Source: a virus. Taken from it: DNA of 22,837 bases. Made by a program: the position numbers and the translations under genes. The stretch covers positions 1 through 22,837 of the IMG/VR virus record IMGVR_UViG_3300035162_000755; one strand, 5' to 3'. The notes under the pieces were generated by a model that ran no database searches, had not been told where the DNA came from, and saw nothing but the letters and a program-made list of their open reading frames with translations. Below, one piece after another: positions 1 through 5,534 of the stretch (positions within the stretch are counted from its first letter, which is position 1; each line of letters opens with the position of its first letter).

Positions 1-83
1 CCATCTGGGTTACTGTCAAAGCATCGTTGTAATGATGCCTTACTAATGATTTCATTTGCTGGTTTATATATTGCTATGCACAT
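1..83 (-). CDS. Class II glutamine amidotransferase-like protein, N-terminal fragment (runs off the window)
   Basis: Only the first 27 codons are inside the window; the gene continues past base 1. The reading begins MCIAIYKP and reaches NPD, with the next two bases (GG) fitting Gly. A Cys at position 2 followed by a short hydrophobic strand is the layout of N-terminal-nucleophile (Ntn) class II glutamine amidotransferases: the Met is removed and the Cys attacks glutamine to release ammonia. A downstream NPDG motif is common in phage members. An AAAGGAG Shine-Dalgarno sits 8 bases before the ATG, inside the end of the amidoligase gene. The two genes overlap by 10 bases in different frames, so translation is probably coupled. 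The fold assignment rests on the N-terminal motif and the neighbour; most of the protein is not visible. Confidence 0.6.
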   Translation of the reverse strand, partial: MCIAIYKPANEIISKASLQRCFDSNPD

Positions 84-1777
84 AATGCACTCTCCTTTAC
101 GTAAGTATGTAACTCTTTGAATTCTTTTTTGGTATTTTCTAGCCATGTAATGAAAGAACTAAAGCTTGTCTGCTCTTTAAGTGTACCAGTAAGAGCTGCT
201 GGTTGGCAATAACCTATCATTGCCTTTACGAATTGCATGCGTACCTTGAATTCATTTGTATTCTTAGGTGATGCAAAGATTCGTAATTCAATTGTCTTCT
301 TGTTTTGTAGATTGACATAGTTATATCTATCTGCATGGTCGTCACCAATGTGTACCTTGTAAGGTTTCTTGATGTCATATGTTTCATTAGCCCGCTGATA
401 GTTAGTAGACTTTCTACCTGCTATAAGGCGAATGAATTTCTCATTGTCATCACGATTCATAAACTCTACAAGTTTACCCGCACCCATTTGACTAAGTGCA
501 GTACGACTGATGTGTACATGCATACCACATGATGCATGAGGATGTATCCACTCTGGTAAGCCATCTAAGAAGGACTCATACTTGAGCATGTGTTGAGCAT
601 AAGAAGCTGGTCTTGATACAATCTCAAAGCCGTTGCGTATTGAACCATCTTCTTTCATAAGCGAATGATTGTATAAATTATCACCGACATATAATCTAGC
701 TTCCTTTCTTTTTTCTACTTGATATTCTATTTCAATACCTAGGTATGGTTCAGTAGTAGATTTATTTCTTTTGTCAAAGCCTAATGATTCTTCTACTCTA
801 TGACTGTAATTATGTACACGATAAGTAGTACCTAGACAGTCAACACATAAACCATCACGAGTAGTATCAACAACTGATTTAGTATTGCATTCTGTACAGT
901 GTGTAATTTCTACTGTACTACTATCATATACAGAACCATCAATCATAATCTCATTACCTAACAACCAATTATGAGAATGATTATCCATATCATAACCTAA
1001 AGCTGATAAGTCAAGACCTTTGACATGCCATTTTCTTGTACCTGAAATCATATTACTATCAAGATGATTTTGAAAATCAACAGTGTATGTTGAGAAACAA
1101 TAGTTAACTTTTGGATATATATTTTCAAGGAAATCATTCATCTTTTCTACAAGATTTTTGGTAGACATAATAAATAAATCAGCTTGACTAGAATCATTTG
1201 CTACACTAGTTATACTATCTTGTAATGTTTTTAACATTATCTTAGTAGCAAAAGAATTATTAGCAAAGCCTTTAGCTCTACGCTTTAGATGATTCTTAAA
1301 GCCAGACTTTAATCTACCATCTAAGTAATGCATTTCTAATGGCTTAGCTTTGTAATACAATGCATCACATAACCAATCATAACCACGACTACCATAATGA
1401 GCATCTTCTTTACAAGACATTAAATCTGTAGCAAAGTCTTTCATTGGTGTACGTCTATAAGTTAACCATTGCTCTGGTGTAAATGCTCCTAAACATTGTT
1501 CATATAAGTCAGCATTGATACGCATGTCATTATAAGCAACAGACATAAGTTTATAACAAGGTATATGTCTATACAATGGCATTGGACCTATAAAGTTTCT
1601 AATGTGATGATAACTTGCTTCATTCCAATCATGATGATGATGATAGCTTTGTCTGTGTGTTGATTGTATAACAAATAGGTCATCAGTTACAAATTTTTTA
1701 TCACCTGGTTGTACATAAGATAAAGAACTATCTAATGGAAAGGTATTAAAAAATGTAGTATGACTAATAGGTTTCAT
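74..1777 (-). CDS. Predicted amidoligase (glutamine synthetase-like fold) with internal zinc ribbon
   Basis: About 567 residues. The C-terminal half carries the motifs of the phage and bacterial amidoligase family: GIEIEY (about 347-352), EDGS (376-379), FEIVSRP (384-390), CGMHVHIS (417-424) and NLQNKKTIELRIF (489-501). The Glu and His residues in these blocks correspond to the metal and ATP site of the glutamine synthetase-like fold, which makes amide bonds. Before it lies a CxxC-x13-CxxC zinc-ribbon motif (294-314). The N-terminal half (1-290) is not recognised and has a His-rich patch near 46-58. I chose the ATG at 1777 over the one at 1783 because the AGGAG site leaves only one base before the first ATG but about seven before the second. 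This start also overlaps the upstream stop as ATGA. The substrate is unknown. The downstream neighbour is an amidotransferase-like gene that may supply ammonia or process amides. Confidence 0.75.
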   Translation of the reverse strand: MKPISHTTFFNTFPLDSSLSYVQPGDKKFVTDDLFVIQSTHRQSYHHHHDWNEASYHHIRNFIGPMPLYRHIPCYKLMSVAYNDMRINADLYEQCLGAFTPEQWLTYRRTPMKDFATDLMSCKEDAHYGSRGYDWLCDALYYKAKPLEMHYLDGRLKSGFKNHLKRRAKGFANNSFATKIMLKTLQDSITSVANDSSQADLFIMSTKNLVEKMNDFLENIYPKVNYCFSTYTVDFQNHLDSNMISGTRKWHVKGLDLSALGYDMDNHSHNWLLGNEIMIDGSVYDSSTVEITHCTECNTKSVVDTTRDGLCVDCLGTTYRVHNYSHRVEESLGFDKRNKSTTEPYLGIEIEYQVEKRKEARLYVGDNLYNHSLMKEDGSIRNGFEIVSRPASYAQHMLKYESFLDGLPEWIHPHASCGMHVHISRTALSQMGAGKLVEFMNRDDNEKFIRLIAGRKSTNYQRANETYDIKKPYKVHIGDDHADRYNYVNLQNKKTIELRIFASPKNTNEFKVRMQFVKAMIGYCQPAALTGTLKEQTSFSSFITWLENTKKEFKELHTYVKESALCA

Positions 1778-1938
1778 TTGCATGCTCCTTTAATGAATTC
1801 AAAGACATCACGAGGTGGTTTTTTGTATGCTTTTATTACACGAAAGCTTGAACCACTTCGTTTAATACGCACACAATTATCCCACCCATCTTTCCAGAAT
1901 ACATCAAACAAGTTCTTTGTTATGTGTTTAACTACCAT
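1774..1938 (-). CDS. Small hypothetical protein (54 aa)
   Basis: A 54-residue reading frame beginning MVVKHITKN, preceded by a clear TAGGAG ribosome site. Its TGA overlaps the ATG of the amidoligase gene by four bases (ATGA), so the two are probably translated together. The protein is basic, with two Trp near the middle (WKDGWDN) and a C-terminal KGACK. No domain is recognised. Its position directly upstream of the amidoligase suggests a role with it, but that is inference only. Confidence 0.65.
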   Translation of the reverse strand: MVVKHITKNLFDVFWKDGWDNCVRIKRSGSSFRVIKAYKKPPRDVFEFIKGACK

Positions 1939-1960
1939 AACATATACTCCTATATAATTA

Positions 1961-2005
1961 AAAAATTTACTATAAGAGACGAGGCTCTCAACCTTGTTGA
2001 GCCTC
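1961..2005 (-). terminator. Hairpin plus T-tract after the 60-aa gene
   Basis: On the minus strand GAGGCTC (2005-1999) pairs with GAGCCTC (1987-1981), with extra pairing possible inside the loop. The stem spans the stop codon of the 60-residue gene. A run of six T on the minus strand lies about 13 bases downstream (around 1961-1967), further than in a classic intrinsic terminator, so this may be a weak terminator or a processing or stability hairpin. Confidence 0.45.
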
Positions 2006-2170
2006 GGCTCGCATGTTGCTTATTTCATTGATGAGTATATCACGACTCATTACACTTGGCAAGGGAAACTTACCAAATAGTTTATGATACTGATAACAGT
2101 ATTCTTCTTGCAATGTTTCTAACGCATATTGCTCTAACGAAACAGTATGATACCATTGTTCTTGAGACAT
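1988..2170 (-). CDS. Small hypothetical protein (60 aa)
   Basis: A 60-residue protein rich in Tyr, Glu and Gln, predicted mostly helical, with no recognised family. It has a strong ribosome site, TAGGAG, eight bases before the ATG, in the AGGAGTATA leader shared by several leftward genes here. It ends inside a hairpin that covers its stop codon. It follows a tiny membrane-peptide gene by nine bases, so both are likely on one message. Confidence 0.6.
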   Translation of the reverse strand: MSQEQWYHTVSLEQYALETLQEEYCYQYHKLFGKFPLPSVMSRDILINEISNMRAEAQQG

Positions 2171-2179
2171 AGTATACTC

Positions 2180-2242
2180 CTATTGATTAAAGAAAAGAAA
2201 TATTGCTAAACCTGATAGATAAATTAAACTAAACCATTCCAT
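2180..2242 (-). CDS. Tiny membrane peptide (20 aa)
   Basis: ATG at 2242, stop TAG at 2182-2180. The peptide begins MEWFSLIY and consists almost wholly of one hydrophobic stretch (about residues 3-18), ending in Asn-Gln. It would span the membrane once. The start has a good TAGGAG site at the same spacing as the neighbouring genes, and the next gene's ribosome site overlaps its stop codon. The leader match and operon position argue that it is translated despite its size. The function is unknown; a role in lysis, membrane potential or exclusion would be guesswork. Confidence 0.5.
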   Translation of the reverse strand: MEWFSLIYLSGLAIFLFFNQ

Positions 2243-2427
2243 ATTATACTCCTATACATTGAAAAAAATCGCATATTGCATGACCGACTTATAGTTCTTT
2301 CAGCACCACCATTTTTGCATTTGAATTTAGTCATACTATTGTTTATACTCTTTCTATGGAATAGAAAGAAGTATATAGTATATTGTAAATCAAAAATATG
2401 TTTTATCATTTTTGAACCTGAGCCCAT

Positions 2428-2466
2428 AAAAAAAAAGAGAAAGAAGATATAATCTCCTCTCTCTTT
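2428..2466 (-). terminator. Rho-independent terminator, leftward
   Basis: Read on the minus strand, a 14-base stem (2466-2453 with 2447-2434) pairs throughout with two G-U wobbles and a five-base loop, followed at once by T residues. It lies about 20 bases past the stop of the 93-aa gene. The wobbles are G-U only on the minus strand, which fits leftward transcription. The rest of the gap 2243-2427 holds no gene I can support, only a short AT-rich hairpin near 2348-2366. Confidence 0.8.
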
Positions 2467-2485
2467 AAGTGTGAATAAGAATAAA

Positions 2486-2767
2486 TTATGAATTTGATTT
2501 TGCTTGCATACGAGCCTGAATTTCAGCTTGTTGAGCAAATTTAAAATCATTAACATTTTTTATAAGAACATCAATCTCTTGACAAGTTTGATAGTTATTA
2601 TATTCCATTGCTTTCTTTTTGCACTCATTTAAAAGCATGATACTTATTCCAAGTAATGCATTAGGCGAACTATTCTCAACATCTAATGCTTCTTTTTGGT
2701 CATTTCTTTTTTGATTAAATGCTGCTGTTTCTTCTTTAGTCCAAACTTTCTTTGCGTATGTAGCCAT
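2486..2767 (-). CDS. Hypothetical helical protein (93 aa)
   Basis: A 93-residue protein, Lys/Gln/Asn-rich and predicted almost all helical, beginning MATYAKKVW. No family is recognised. It has two Cys (in ECKKK and TCQEI) but no metal-binding pattern. The ribosome site TAAGGAGA lies ten bases before the ATG. It is flanked by terminator-type hairpins on both sides, so it may form its own transcription unit or depend on read-through; I see no convincing promoter in the gap before it. Confidence 0.7.
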   Translation of the reverse strand: MATYAKKVWTKEETAAFNQKRNDQKEALDVENSSPNALLGISIMLLNECKKKAMEYNNYQTCQEIDVLIKNVNDFKFAQQAEIQARMQAKSNS

Positions 2768-2806
2768 TTTTAAATCTCCTTAATTTATAATAAAAACTTA
2801 CAGGGG

Positions 2807-2838
2807 AAAAAAGCCCCTCGTAAAACGACGGGCTTTTT
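2807..2838. terminator. Bidirectional rho-independent terminator
   Basis: AAAGCCCCTCGT (2810-2821) pairs with ACGACGGGCTTT (2825-2836) with one C-C mismatch. T-runs follow on both strands (six T on the minus strand at 2812-2807, five T on the plus strand at 2834-2838). It lies just past the stop of the leftward 98-aa gene, so the leftward direction is the useful one. Confidence 0.8.
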
Positions 2839-2847
2839 GTACCACTC

Positions 2848-3144
2848 TTAATATATCTCAATTGGTGCATGATATATTGGGTCAGAGGCTAAGTCACTTG
2901 CACACTTTCCATTTTCTACATTAGCTTTATTCCAGTAACAAGGGTCATTAGCTGAATTAGCCATTCTTTCTAATGTATCCTCTTCTCGTTGAGCGTCTAC
3001 TTCAGGTAAGTCTACTCGAGAGTTGGGTATGTACTGTAAGAATCTATACCCTGTATCAAATAACTCATCTGTTAATTCAGTAACTACTTTCATATGACCT
3101 GTGTCTTGATTGACTACTTCAAGAAAATTATAACTGTTAATCAT
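2848..3144 (-). CDS. Hypothetical acidic protein (98 aa)
   Basis: A 98-residue acidic protein beginning MINSYNFLEVV. The N-terminal half looks like alternating strands, and the middle is charged (VDAQREEDTLERM). Two Cys lie in the C-terminal third (DPCYW and GKCAS). No family is recognised. It has a strong AAAGGAG site ten bases before the ATG, in the AGGAGTATA leader type. It sits between two hairpins, one before and one after it. Confidence 0.65.
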   Translation of the reverse strand: MINSYNFLEVVNQDTGHMKVVTELTDELFDTGYRFLQYIPNSRVDLPEVDAQREEDTLERMANSANDPCYWNKANVENGKCASDLASDPIYHAPIEIY

Positions 3145-3156
3145 GTTATACTCCTT

Positions 3157-3183
3157 TAAAAATGAGGGTGAAACGCCACCCTC
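3157..3183 (-). terminator. Intergenic hairpin with T-tract, leftward
   Basis: On the minus strand GAGGGTG (3183-3177) pairs perfectly with CACCCTC (3170-3164) around a six-base loop, followed by ATTTTT. It falls in the 49-base gap after the 82-aa gene, immediately before the ribosome site of the 98-aa gene. It is probably an intrinsic terminator or attenuator. Confidence 0.6.
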
Positions 3184-3193
3184 TAAGCGTTAG

Positions 3194-3442
3194 TTATTTC
3201 TCTCTTTTTTTCCAGTGACTAGGATTATTTTCGCCTATCTGAAAGTATTTAGCTAGAAATGATACGTCAGAGAGTATGTCGCCATGAAATCCATGCTCAC
3301 CCATTGCAAAATCTAATGAGTTCTCGTCAGTTCTGTTGTTGTCAGATTGTCTTACTAGTATTGTAATTAGATTTCTTAGCTGTTCTTCTTGTTTGTTGCT
3401 AATTACTAATTCAGTTTGATGCTTTGGTGTTGGATGACTCAT
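3194..3442 (-). CDS. Hypothetical protein (82 aa), first leftward gene
   Basis: An 82-residue protein beginning MSHPTPKHQ. It has a helical middle (EEQLRNLITILVRQ) and a C-terminal half with several aromatic residues and His (GEHGFHGD, AKYF, HWKKREK). No family is recognised. The ribosome site AAAGGAGA precedes the ATG by about seven bases. It is the promoter-proximal gene of the leftward cluster. A possible rightward promoter (3339-3367) lies inside it, so it may be opposed by antisense transcription. Confidence 0.65.
   Translation of the reverse strand: MSHPTPKHQTELVISNKQEEQLRNLITILVRQSDNNRTDENSLDFAMGEHGFHGDILSDVSFLAKYFQIGENNPSHWKKREK
3339..3367 (+). promoter_or_regulatory. Candidate rightward sigma70 promoter for the structured RNA
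   Basis: TTGTCA (3339-3344), a 17-base spacer and TGTAAT (3362-3367) match the -35 and -10 consensus at five of six bases each. A start near 3374 would put transcription about 100 bases upstream of the first long-range stem of the structured region. It lies inside the leftward 82-aa gene. In DNA this AT-rich such a match can occur by chance, so this is only a candidate. Confidence 0.3.
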
Positions 3443-3472
3443 TGTAGTTCTCCTTTAGTTATTAAGAATATT

Positions 3473-4249
3473 TATATATATAATACCTTGCTGTTGGCAT
3501 ACCCACTGCAAGGATATTAATTGTTGTCAAGTAATTCATTATTAGAAAGACACGTGCAATCTCAGGGTATCTGGTTTTACCCTGAGTTGTGCTGTGTTTT
3601 CTTATGATAAGCTACTTTATTACTATTAATATCCATGCTTAAGAAAGGCTTCGAGCTTGCTCGATTATAAAGCCTTTCTAATTGTGCCTACCGCTAGGTA
3701 TTATATATATATACACCGTGGTCTCGACTTAAAAAGGTAGATGCTCTAAGCCTTCCGTGGTCGGAAGGTGTTCACGTTAAGAATCCGTGCTCTTTGGTTC
3801 TTATAGGATTCTCTTGCGTGATAGAGTATCCTTCGACACATGCGTCTGCCCTAGCAGACCATGGCACTTGTACTTGTCGAATCTTTTTAACGATAGACTC
3901 GAGACCTGATGCCTAGATTATGTTCCGTCTAGGCTACCGTCCACGTTTGGGTTATCTTACGTGGATGCCGAAGACAATATAACTACATGTTCTGGGTTAT
4001 CAACACTATTGTATTTGATTTTGGGTGTAATTAACATATACATTAGAATATTAATAACTATATCTTATAGGAAGAGTATATTAATATAACATATGGTTAT
4101 ATAACAATAACTTAACAGTGGCATTGATAGATATATTATAATGTAACTTAACAATCACTATTGGCTAGCAATTATTCCCCAAGGAATAATTAATCATGTA
4201 TAATTCCCCAGAATTATATGTGATTGCCCCCGCCAGGGGGCTAGCTAGC
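3473..4249 (+). ncRNA. Large, highly structured noncoding RNA (family not identified)
   Basis: No gene is visible in this roughly 780-base stretch, but complementary segments tile it densely. Domain A is closed by a 16-bp stem, 3473-3488 with 3696-3711. Inside it are a small hairpin (3489-3510), a 10-bp stem 3512-3521 with 3625-3634 enclosing a long hairpin (3550-3597), and a hairpin 3642-3679. Domain B is 3720-3727 with 3899-3906, then 3729-3736 with 3883-3890, then 3740-3748 with 3822-3830 holding hairpins 3751-3768 and 3772-3821, plus hairpin 3832-3881. Domain C has hairpins 3911-3934 and 3938-3967. An AT-rich part (3974-4163) is less certain. The last domain (4164-4249) is a four-way junction. 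Seven G-U pairs (3555/3591, 3556/3590, 3743/3827, 3777/3816, 3939/3966, 4197/4220, 4198/4219) fit a plus-strand RNA; the minus strand would have C-A mismatches there. The ends are estimates. Size and phage context recall GOLLD and ROOL RNAs. Confidence 0.7.
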
Positions 4250-4372
4250 AGTATATATATATGAATTGCAACTTAAAAATATCTAACAGAAATTATTGGG
4301 TTAGAAAGCAGTCGCTCTTGCTCCTTTATCTATAGGGGAGTGTAATTATTTCAATATATCTTTAATTATCTA
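4250..4372. other. Gene-free spacer between structured RNA and promoter
   Basis: No gene is seen. It starts with a TATA run, then a 6-bp hairpin (4282-4287 with 4300-4305) and a weak CTCC/GGAG hairpin (4321-4324 with 4337-4340) followed by AT-rich sequence. These could be a 3' extension of the structured RNA or its transcription end, but there is no clear T-tract, so no terminator is called. Confidence 0.35.
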
Positions 4373-4401
4373 TTGACTTTCAATTAAAAGTATGATATAA
4401 T
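4373..4401 (+). promoter_or_regulatory. Strong sigma70-type promoter, rightward
   Basis: TTGACT (4373-4378), 17-base spacer, perfect TATAAT (4396-4401). It is the first of three near-identical promoters in the window, all continuing after the -10 box as ATTAGTAT. Here that extension runs into ATAATAAG rather than an ATG, leaving a leader of about 100 bases before the first gene at 4510. The leader has short direct repeats of AGTTATAG around 4428-4452. Confidence 0.85.
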
Positions 4402-4509
4402 ATTAGTATAATAAGTAATTAGATAGTTAGTTATAGTTTTATAGTTATAGTCTTACAGTTATGTAATTATTAATTATGTAAATCATAGTATGATAGAGAG
4501 GAGACAAGT

Positions 4510-4641
4510 ATGGCAGTAGTAAAGTTTAAACCACACATGATGTATTCCAAAGCTGGTAAAGGTCAAATGGCGTTCACTAAAAAGAAACACTTAGCTCTCA
4601 AAGCTAAAGGATTTACTCACACTAAGCCTAAGAAAAAATAA
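4510..4641 (+). CDS. Small basic phage protein (43 aa)
   Basis: Starts MAVVKFKPHMMYSKAGKG and ends TKPKKK; about one residue in three is Lys or His. A GAGAGGAG ribosome site precedes the ATG. Short proteins with a similar HMMYSKxGKG motif are, from memory, recurrent in marine phages, but no function is known to me. It is the first gene after the strong promoter, and its TAA overlaps the next ATG (TAATG). A nucleic-acid-binding role would fit the charge but is not shown. Confidence 0.7.
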   Translation: MAVVKFKPHMMYSKAGKGQMAFTKKKHLALKAKGFTHTKPKKK

Positions 4642-4964
4642 TGTCAGAAAATAATATAAAGATTAGAGGTCGTGGGGGTAAAAGCTCTACAGGGCATAGC
4701 TCTAATATAAGTGTTTCTAAGAAGATTCAGCTTAATAAGGATATTTCTATAACTCCTCATGTAGGGACATTAAATAATAGATATACTAAAAAAGTTAATG
4801 AAACTGGGTCTACTGTAGGTTTCCAAAGTAAAATTAAAGTAAATAAAAACCTTGAGTTTACTGGTGGTATAAGTAAGACTAAGAGTAAAGTAAAAGGTTC
4901 TAACTGGTCTAGTTCAAATGAAGGTACTAGAGCTAATGTTGGTCTCACTTGGCGTTTTAAATAA
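4641..4964 (+). CDS. Hypothetical beta-strand-rich protein (107 aa)
   Basis: 107 residues made of successive short strands of alternating polar and hydrophobic residues separated by Gly/Asn/Ser turns (ISVSKKIQL, DISITPHVG, STVGFQSKI, LEFTGGISK, ANVGLTWRF). It ends in an aromatic strand (TWRFK). The pattern resembles the last strands of a small beta-barrel, yet there is no signal peptide and the N-terminus is Gly/Ser-rich and basic (RGRGGKSS). It could be a virion or host-surface related protein. No family is recognised. It overlaps the preceding gene at TAATG and has no strong ribosome site of its own. Confidence 0.65.
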   Translation: MSENNIKIRGRGGKSSTGHSSNISVSKKIQLNKDISITPHVGTLNNRYTKKVNETGSTVGFQSKIKVNKNLEFTGGISKTKSKVKGSNWSSSNEGTRANVGLTWRFK

Positions 4965-4967
4965 TCC

Positions 4968-4996
4968 TTGACTTTCTTTAAGTCTTGTGTTATAAT
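4968..4996 (+). promoter_or_regulatory. Sigma70-type promoter directly on the start of the small terminase gene
   Basis: TTGACT (4968-4973), 17-base spacer, TATAAT (4991-4996), then ATTAGT and the ATG at 5003. Transcription would start at or next to the A of the ATG, so the message is predicted to be leaderless. The element begins four bases after the previous stop codon. Confidence 0.85.
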
Positions 4997-5002
4997 ATTA
5001 GT

Positions 5003-5533
5003 ATGAGTAAAAAATCGTTTAAGGACAAGATGGGTAGATATCGTACTCAATCTCTTTTTTGGGAGATGAGAGATGAATCTATGGTACCAGTTTGGTGCAT
5101 GAAGGACTATGACCTTGTTAAAGGTAATAAGACCTATCCGTCTCTAAAGAATATATATATGTCTTATGAGCACGTTCCGGGATACGAGTATGACTTTGCT
5201 TTAGATAACCTAGGGTCTTGGGACCACTGGTTAAAGCTATGTAACGACACAACACCACAAATCAAAGATATGATAAAGGGCTGGAGAGATGAGTTAGATA
5301 TTCGTCTAAAAGCTACAGGTATTAAAACAATTATGAAGCACAGTCTGGATGATGACCCAAAGGGTCTACAGGCAGCTAAGTACCTTGTAGACAAGGGCTA
5401 TGCTGTCAAAAAGGCTGGGCGCCCTTCCAGGGAAGATGTAGAAAGAGAACTTAAAACAGATGCTAGGGCTGTTAGAGAACAGCAAGCTGACATGGACCGT
5501 ATTGGTCTTAAACTCGTAAACGGAGAAAAGTAA
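5003..5533 (+). CDS. Putative terminase small subunit
   Basis: 176 residues from the ATG at 5003. An upstream in-frame TTG (4985) lies in the promoter and is not credible. The protein has an aromatic N-terminal part (GRYRTQSLFWEM, residues 11-22), a middle with LGSWDHWLKLC (70-80), an amphipathic region (IKGWRDELDIRLKATGIKTI, 91-110), then LQAAKYLVDKGY and AGRPSREDVEREL (139-150). This layout, with a basic GRPS-(K/R)-E motif before a charged tail, is what I remember from small terminase-type proteins of marine podoviruses. That subunit recognises phage DNA and regulates the large terminase. No Shine-Dalgarno precedes the start; the promoter suggests a leaderless message. An ATG at codon 10 with AAGGA before it is an alternative start. 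The large terminase lies about 4.8 kb downstream. Confidence 0.55.
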   Translation: MSKKSFKDKMGRYRTQSLFWEMRDESMVPVWCMKDYDLVKGNKTYPSLKNIYMSYEHVPGYEYDFALDNLGSWDHWLKLCNDTTPQIKDMIKGWRDELDIRLKATGIKTIMKHSLDDDPKGLQAAKYLVDKGYAVKKAGRPSREDVERELKTDARAVREQQADMDRIGLKLVNGEK

Positions 5534-5534
5534 C

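Noticed and set aside
335-532. Plus-strand frame inside the amidoligase gene
   Set aside because: It lies fully within a convincing gene on the other strand and has no ribosome site or recognisable protein.
2224-2556. Minus-strand 110-aa frame, or its shorter form starting at 2334
   Set aside because: It overlaps the 93-aa gene and runs across a terminator hairpin; no ribosome site is seen at a suitable distance for the short form, and it overlaps the better supported 20-aa peptide gene.
3976-4003. Leftward promoter TTGATA-16-TATATT for the minus-strand cluster
   Set aside because: The spacing is slightly short, it lies inside the structured RNA, and such matches are common by chance in AT-rich DNA. 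No other leftward promoter was convincing, so the start of the leftward operon stays unknown.
3473-4345. One or more tRNA genes in the structured gap
   Set aside because: No cloverleaf with a proper T-loop and anticodon arm could be placed on either strand; the four-way junction at 4164-4249 has wrong arm lengths and no tRNA signature bases.
4985-5002. TTG start for the putative small terminase
   Set aside because: It lies in the spacer and -10 box of the promoter, so it would not be transcribed; the ATG at 5003 is preferred.
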